Shown: positions 23,538 through 26,223 of the stretch, one piece after another | Layout of the letters: each line of letters opens with the position of its first letter | How positions within the stretch are numbered: position 1 is the first letter of the stretch | Assembly (NCBI GenBank): GCA_047722305.1 | Contig: JBDNYM010000032.1 | Coordinates: 1-26,223, forward strand | Source: JAKVJE01 sp047722305 | GTDB lineage: Bacteria > Actinomycetota > Actinomycetes > Actinomycetales > Microbacteriaceae | DNA: 26,223 nucleotides | Direction of reading: 5' to 3' | Made by a program: the position numbers and the translations under genes | Notes under the pieces: model-generated | What the model saw: the letters and a program-made list of their open reading frames with translations, nothing else | The model's database searches: none | Told to the model about the DNA's origin: nothing

Positions 23538-23772
23538 TTGTGGATAACTTGTGGAGGACTCACGTGATTGCGCGGGAGTGCTGTGGACAATGAGGTGGAA
23601 AGTGCCGTGGATGTCGGTCAGGCTTTCCACAACATCCCTATGATGACGCCGATCTGCCCCGGTTCCAGCCTGTGGAAAGAAAAGTGAATTCAACCTTAAC
23701 TTGAGGGTTTCGGGACCGCTTGACGGCCTGCGACACCGTGTGCTAGCTCGCGTTTTCCCCAGGTTATCCACA
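23538..23772. promoter_or_regulatory. Cluster of DnaA-box-like sites around an AT-rich patch
   Basis: Two perfect TTATCCACA boxes lie at 23539-23547 (minus) and 23764-23772 (plus). TTGTCCACA, the form common in high-GC actinobacteria, lies at 23582-23590 (minus). Close variants occur at 23549-23556, 23624-23632 and 23671-23679. An AT-rich stretch (23676-23707) lies between the fifth and sixth boxes and stands out from the GC-rich surroundings. This is the layout of a DnaA-binding region, either an origin-like element or a DnaA-controlled upstream region of dnaB. No dnaA or dnaN gene is in the window, so calling it oriC is not justified from sequence alone. Confidence 0.6.
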
Positions 23773-23930
23773 AGCCGATGTGCGGCGGTGGAGGGGCGCC
23801 CAGGGGCCGAGATCGGCCTCGCAGTTGGCCAGGAAGGGCTCCGGACAGTGCCGGCGAGCCACATGCCGTTCAATCATGTTCGGCCACAGCCATGCAAACG
23901 CACACGAGCGCACGGAACCCGGGACGGAGG

Positions 23931-23957
23931 CATCTGTCGCATCCGTCGCGTCCGTCG
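23931..23957. repeat. Three tandem 9-mers
   Basis: CATCTGTCG, CATCCGTCG and CGTCCGTCG follow one another in the non-coding space between the DnaA-box cluster and the rplI terminator. I see no gene in 23773-23978. Confidence 0.6.
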
Positions 23958-23978
23958 CCGCTTCCGCCCCGGCACGCA

Positions 23979-24015
23979 GCAGCGCCCCGCGGTCCGAAGA
24001 CCGACGGGGCGCTGC
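23979..24015 (-). terminator. Terminator of the rpsF-ssb-rpsR-rplI operon
   Basis: GCAGCGCCCCG-CGGTC pairs with GACCG-CGGGGCGCTGC (one bulged A at 24004), giving a 16-bp stem closed by a CGAA tetraloop. It lies 65 nt downstream of the rplI stop. No T-run follows on the minus strand, as is common in high-GC actinobacteria. Confidence 0.75.
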
Positions 24016-24080
24016 GACGGACAATCCCCGGCTCGGCGAGCGCGCGCCCCGACGGGCGCGGCTCGACGATCCGGCAGAGT

Positions 24081-24530
24081 TCAGCGGGCCTGGATCACCT
24101 GGACGGTGAGCTGGGCAGCGACCTCCGGGTGCAGGCGCACGGTGGCCGGGTACTCGCCGATGGACTTGATGGCGCCCACCAGGATCTTCTTCTTGTCGAC
24201 CTGGCCGATGCCGGCCTCGCTGATCGACTCGGCGATGTCGGCGGGCTTCACCCCGCCGTACAGGCGCCCCTCGCGGCCGGCCTTGACGGCGACCTTGACC
24301 TTGACGGACTCGAGCTTGGCCTTCAGGGCCTGCGCTTCTTCCTTGGTGGCGACCTCGCGGGCGGCGCGGGCGGCGCGCAGCTGCTCGACCTGCTTGGCCC
24401 CGTGGGTGGTGTACGTCACCGCGACGCCCTGCGGAAGCAGGAAGTTGCGGGCGTAGCCGGCCTTGACCTCGATGACGTCGCCGGCCGATCCGAGCCCGGC
24501 GACCTCCTGGGTGAGAATGAGTTTCGACAT
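24081..24530 (-). CDS. rplI: 50S ribosomal protein bL9
   Basis: This 149-residue protein has the bL9 N-terminal domain (MSKLILTQEVAGLGSAGDVIEVKAGYARNFLLPQGVA), the long connecting helix (residues ~45-80) and the C-terminal rRNA-binding domain (GREGRLYGGVKPADIAESI). The N-terminal signature GYARNFLLPQG is intact. The ATG at 24530 has AGGAG 7 nt upstream. It is the last gene of the rpsF-ssb-rpsR-rplI operon and is followed by a strong hairpin. Confidence 0.97.
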   Translation of the reverse strand: MSKLILTQEVAGLGSAGDVIEVKAGYARNFLLPQGVAVTYTTHGAKQVEQLRAARAAREVATKEEAQALKAKLESVKVKVAVKAGREGRLYGGVKPADIAESISEAGIGQVDKKKILVGAIKSIGEYPATVRLHPEVAAQLTVQVIQAR

Positions 24531-24567
24531 GTGGTTGCTCCTCAGTGCCTCAGTGTGCGGTGCCGGA

Positions 24568-24828
24568 TCAGCGGCCGGAACCCGAGTAGGGCAGCAGCGC
24601 CATCTCGCGGGCGTTCTTGATGGCGCGGGCCACCAGGCGCTGCTCCTGCACCGAGATGCCGGTGATGCGACGCGAGCGGATCTTGCCCCGCTCGGAGATG
24701 AACTTGCGGAGGGTGGCGACGTCCTTGTAGTCGACGGCGTCGATGCGGATCACCTTGTTCGGGGCGACCTTGACGATCTTCTTGCTGTTGCGATGCGCGC
24801 GGGCGCGCGCAGCTCCTTTACCTGCCAT
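24568..24828 (-). CDS. rpsR: 30S ribosomal protein bS18 (cysteine-free form)
   Basis: This 86-residue bS18 has the signature DYKDVATLRKFISERGKIRSRRITG and the C-terminal ARAIKNAREMALLPY. No cysteine is present, so it cannot bind zinc and belongs to the so-called C-minus form. The ATG at 24828 has AAGGAG 10 nt upstream. It binds 16S rRNA together with bS6, encoded two genes upstream. Its place in the main ribosomal operon suggests that it is the standard copy rather than a zinc-starvation paralogue. Confidence 0.97.
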   Translation of the reverse strand: MAGKGAARARAHRNSKKIVKVAPNKVIRIDAVDYKDVATLRKFISERGKIRSRRITGISVQEQRLVARAIKNAREMALLPYSGSGR

Positions 24829-24904
24829 GTGCGGTGTTCTCCTTGAAAATGCTCAAAACTTGAATATCTGCTACGGAATGCGGGCTGTGGAAACGGCTGG
24901 CTGC

Positions 24905-24924
24905 GCCGGCCGGCCTCGGCCGGC
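24905..24924 (-). other. Stem-loop between ssb and rpsR
   Basis: GCCGGCC and GGCCGGC form a perfect 7-bp stem with a 6-nt loop in the 134-nt space between the ssb stop and rpsR. It may be an mRNA processing or partial termination site; no T-run is present. Confidence 0.3.
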
Positions 24925-24962
24925 TGGGACCCGGCACCGACATCCCGCGACTGCGCTGCGGC

Positions 24963-25517
24963 CTAGAACGGGGTGTCGTCGTTGCCGACGCCCGGGGTGT
25001 TCCAACCGCCGTTGTTGTTGCCGGACACGGGCTCGCCCCAAGGGTTGCTCGACTGGCCGGACTGGCCGCCGCCCTGCGGGAGGGAGCCGCCCTGGCTGCT
25101 CGGGCCGGACTGGCCGCCCTGGCCGCCCTGACCGTAGGACGACCCGCCGCCGCGCGCGATGCGCTCGACGTGGGCGGTCGCATAGCGCAGGGACGGGCCG
25201 ATCTCGTCGACCTCGATCTCGTAGCTGGTGCGGTTCTCGCCCTCGCGGGTCTGGTAGCTGCGCTGGCGCAGCCGCCCCTGGGCGATGACCCGGGTGCCCT
25301 TGGTGAGGCTGTTGGCGACATGCTCGGCGTAGTCGCGCCACACCGACGCGCGCAGGAACAGCGCCTCGCCGTCCTTCCACTCGTTGGCCTGGCGGTCGAA
25401 CGTGCGGGGAGTGGAGGCGATGGTGAAGCTCGCCACGGCGACGCCGTTGGGCGTGTAGCGCAGTTCCGGGTCGGCGGTGAGGTTGCCGACGACGGTGATG
25501 ACTGGCTCGCCGGCCAC
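24963..25517 (-). CDS. ssb: Single-stranded DNA-binding protein
   Basis: This 184-residue SSB has an N-terminal OB fold (ITVVGNLTADPELRYTPNGVAVASFTIAST, then FLRASVWRDYAEHVANSLTKGTRVIAQGRLRQRSY), a long Gly/Gln/Ser-rich linker (residues ~120-165) and the acidic tail DDTPF that recruits replication and repair partners. I chose the GTG at 25517 (MAGEPVITVVGN) because GGAGG lies 8 nt upstream and the N-terminus matches the usual actinobacterial MAGE start. The GTG at 25523 overlaps the rpsF stop as GTGA but is too close to the ribosome binding site. It coats single-stranded DNA during replication. Confidence 0.95.
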   Translation of the reverse strand: MAGEPVITVVGNLTADPELRYTPNGVAVASFTIASTPRTFDRQANEWKDGEALFLRASVWRDYAEHVANSLTKGTRVIAQGRLRQRSYQTREGENRTSYEIEVDEIGPSLRYATAHVERIARGGGSSYGQGGQGGQSGPSSQGGSLPQGGGQSGQSSNPWGEPVSGNNNGGWNTPGVGNDDTPF

Positions 25518-25519
25518 GG

Positions 25520-25855
25520 TCACGCCCTCCGGGGGCGGCGCAGCTGCACGTGGGCGTCCTCGGCGCGCAGCACCTTGGTACGGAGCACGTGCTCGCTCAG
25601 GCGCAGCTGGCGCTCGAGCTCGTCGACGGTGACCGAGGTCGCGGTGAACTGGACGACGGCGTAGGTGCCCTCGGTCTGCTTCGCGATCGGGTAGGCGAGC
25701 AGACGGCGGCCCCAGATGTCGACCTTGTCGATGACGCCCTTCTCATTGAGCACCACCTCGAGGAACTTCTGCAGTGTCGGGGCGACGTCGCGCTCATTGA
25801 GCGACGGGGCGAAGATGACCATCAACTCATACTTGGTGAGGACGGTAGCTGACAT
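25520..25855 (-). CDS. rpsF: 30S ribosomal protein bS6
   Basis: This 111-residue bS6 has the N-terminal YELMVIFAPSLNERDV, central DKVDIWGRRLLAYPIAKQTEGTYAVVQF and C-terminal RLSEHVLRTKVLR, all typical of the family. The protein pairs with bS18 on the 30S platform. The ATG at 25855 has AAGGAGG 10 nt upstream. It is the first gene of the operon, which continues into ssb with a near-overlap and then rpsR and rplI. Confidence 0.97.
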   Translation of the reverse strand: MSATVLTKYELMVIFAPSLNERDVAPTLQKFLEVVLNEKGVIDKVDIWGRRLLAYPIAKQTEGTYAVVQFTATSVTVDELERQLRLSEHVLRTKVLRAEDAHVQLRRPRRA

Positions 25856-25924
25856 GCGTATCCCACCTCCTTCGGACTCGAACGGCCACAGAACTCTTCT
25901 GCAGCAGGAGGGAAATGTCAGTCG

Positions 25925-25957
25925 GCGTGCAGGTGCACGCAGAACTCAAGTAGTGTA
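25925..25957 (-). promoter_or_regulatory. rpsF operon promoter (-10) and leader hairpin
   Basis: TACACT on the minus strand (25952-25957) is a good -10 element about 100 nt upstream of rpsF; the -35 position is a poor match. The hairpin GCGTGC-AGGT-GCACGC (25925-25940) lies at the start of the expected leader. Leaders of bS6 operons often carry an S6:S18 autoregulatory structure; whether this is one cannot be told from sequence alone. Confidence 0.4.
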
Positions 25958-25999
25958 CCGCATCCGGCGGGCGCGGGATTGGGACGGCCAGTCTCGTCG

Positions 26000-26072
26000 A
26001 ACTCAGGGCATCGGCCGAGGTCAGGCGCCAGGGCGCCTGAGTTCCGCTGCGGGCGGCTGGATGACCTGAGTT
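26000..26072. repeat. Long intergenic palindrome, CAGG-module family, copy 3
   Basis: The outer arms AACTCAGGxCATC (26000-26012 and 26060-26072, 12 of 13 matching) enclose an inner stem TCAGGCGCC/GGCGCCTGA (26021-26029 and 26032-26040). As in copies 1 and 2, each half carries two CAGG modules, but the spacing between halves is less regular. It lies just upstream of the rpsF promoter. Confidence 0.65.
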
Positions 26073-26118
26073 GCGCGGAGAGCGGGGACGATTCAGCCCA
26101 GGGCCGCGCGGATGACCT

Positions 26119-26223
26119 CGCCGGCGGGGGGGGGCGCGCCCGCCGGGGCCCGCCGGGGGGGGCCCCGCGCGGGCCCCGGCCGCGGCGGGGGGGGCGGGCG
26201 GGGGGCCGGCGGCGGGCCCGGCG
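26119..26223. other. G/C-only sequence at the window end, probably unreliable
   Basis: The last 105 bases contain no A or T and consist of G and C runs. This is not how coding or intergenic DNA looks elsewhere in the window, and it resembles a low-quality contig end. Just before it, a minus-strand frame ending at a TGA (26093-26095) reads AGEVIRAALG and may be the 3' end of a further gene, but it cannot be extended reliably. Confidence 0.6.

Noticed and set aside
23538..23772. Definite chromosomal oriC
   Set aside because: DnaA boxes and the AT-rich patch fit, but dnaA and dnaN are absent and such clusters also occur as regulatory or titration sites.
23764..24024. 86-codon minus-strand open frame between rplI and dnaB
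   Set aside because: It runs through the rplI terminator, the 9-mer repeats and a DnaA box, and has no recognisable domain.
24165..24890. Plus-strand open frames across rplI and rpsR
   Set aside because: Antisense shadows of well-conserved ribosomal protein genes.
26093..26223. C-terminus of a further minus-strand gene ending AGEVIRAALG
   Set aside because: Only about ten residues are readable before the G/C-only stretch; not enough to call a gene.

Overview
The window is chromosomal DNA of a high-GC Gram-positive bacterium (Actinomycetota). The GC content is very high, GTG starts are frequent, lipoproteins carry Gram-positive-type lipoboxes, and the block rpsF-ssb-rpsR-rplI-dnaB is in the actinobacterial order. 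The PurB and SSB N-termini look like those of Microbacteriaceae or close relatives; that family assignment is an inference. The piece looks like a draft scaffold: it has a 10-N join inside a gene, and its last ~105 bases contain only G and C.

Positions 1-7422 hold a catabolic locus. An IclR-type regulator (+, cut by the window start) converges on a leftward operon. In transcription order the operon is: aconitase X large subunit, aconitase X small (swivel) subunit, D-2-hydroxyacid dehydrogenase, NitT/TauT-type substrate-binding lipoprotein, permease, ATPase, and a PHP/phosphotriesterase-like hydrolase. Most junctions are 4-nt ATGA/GTGA overlaps, so the genes are tightly co-expressed. The set reads as uptake of a small organic anion followed by lactone or ester opening, dehydrogenation and dehydration. 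The substrate is not known.

Positions 7580-15073 hold a second leftward locus: zinc alcohol dehydrogenase, SDR dehydrogenase, histidinol-dehydrogenase-like enzyme, and a second NitT/TauT-type binding protein, permease and ATPase. A kinase-like (APH fold) gene diverges from its 5' end. The three dehydrogenases plus a sulfonate-family transporter recall the HpsN/HpsO/HpsP system for 2,3-dihydroxypropane-1-sulfonate. The HisD-like protein has lost residues needed for histidinol. Its binding-protein gene looks broken only because of an assembly join.

Positions 15109-19019 hold a polar-amino-acid-type ABC importer (family 3 binding protein, single permease, ATPase) with an M20 peptidase in the middle of the operon. 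This suggests import of an N-acylated or peptide-like compound followed by its hydrolysis.

Positions 19254-26095 are core genome: purB (+), a DUF559/AbiEi-type gene interrupted by an amber codon, dnaB, and the ribosomal protein/SSB operon rpsF-ssb-rpsR-rplI. The operon ends at a strong tetraloop hairpin. The 700-base gap between rplI and dnaB carries a good dnaB promoter and a cluster of six DnaA-box-like sites around an AT-rich patch. Three intergenic spaces in this region hold related long palindromes built on CAGGC modules, apparently a dispersed repeat family.
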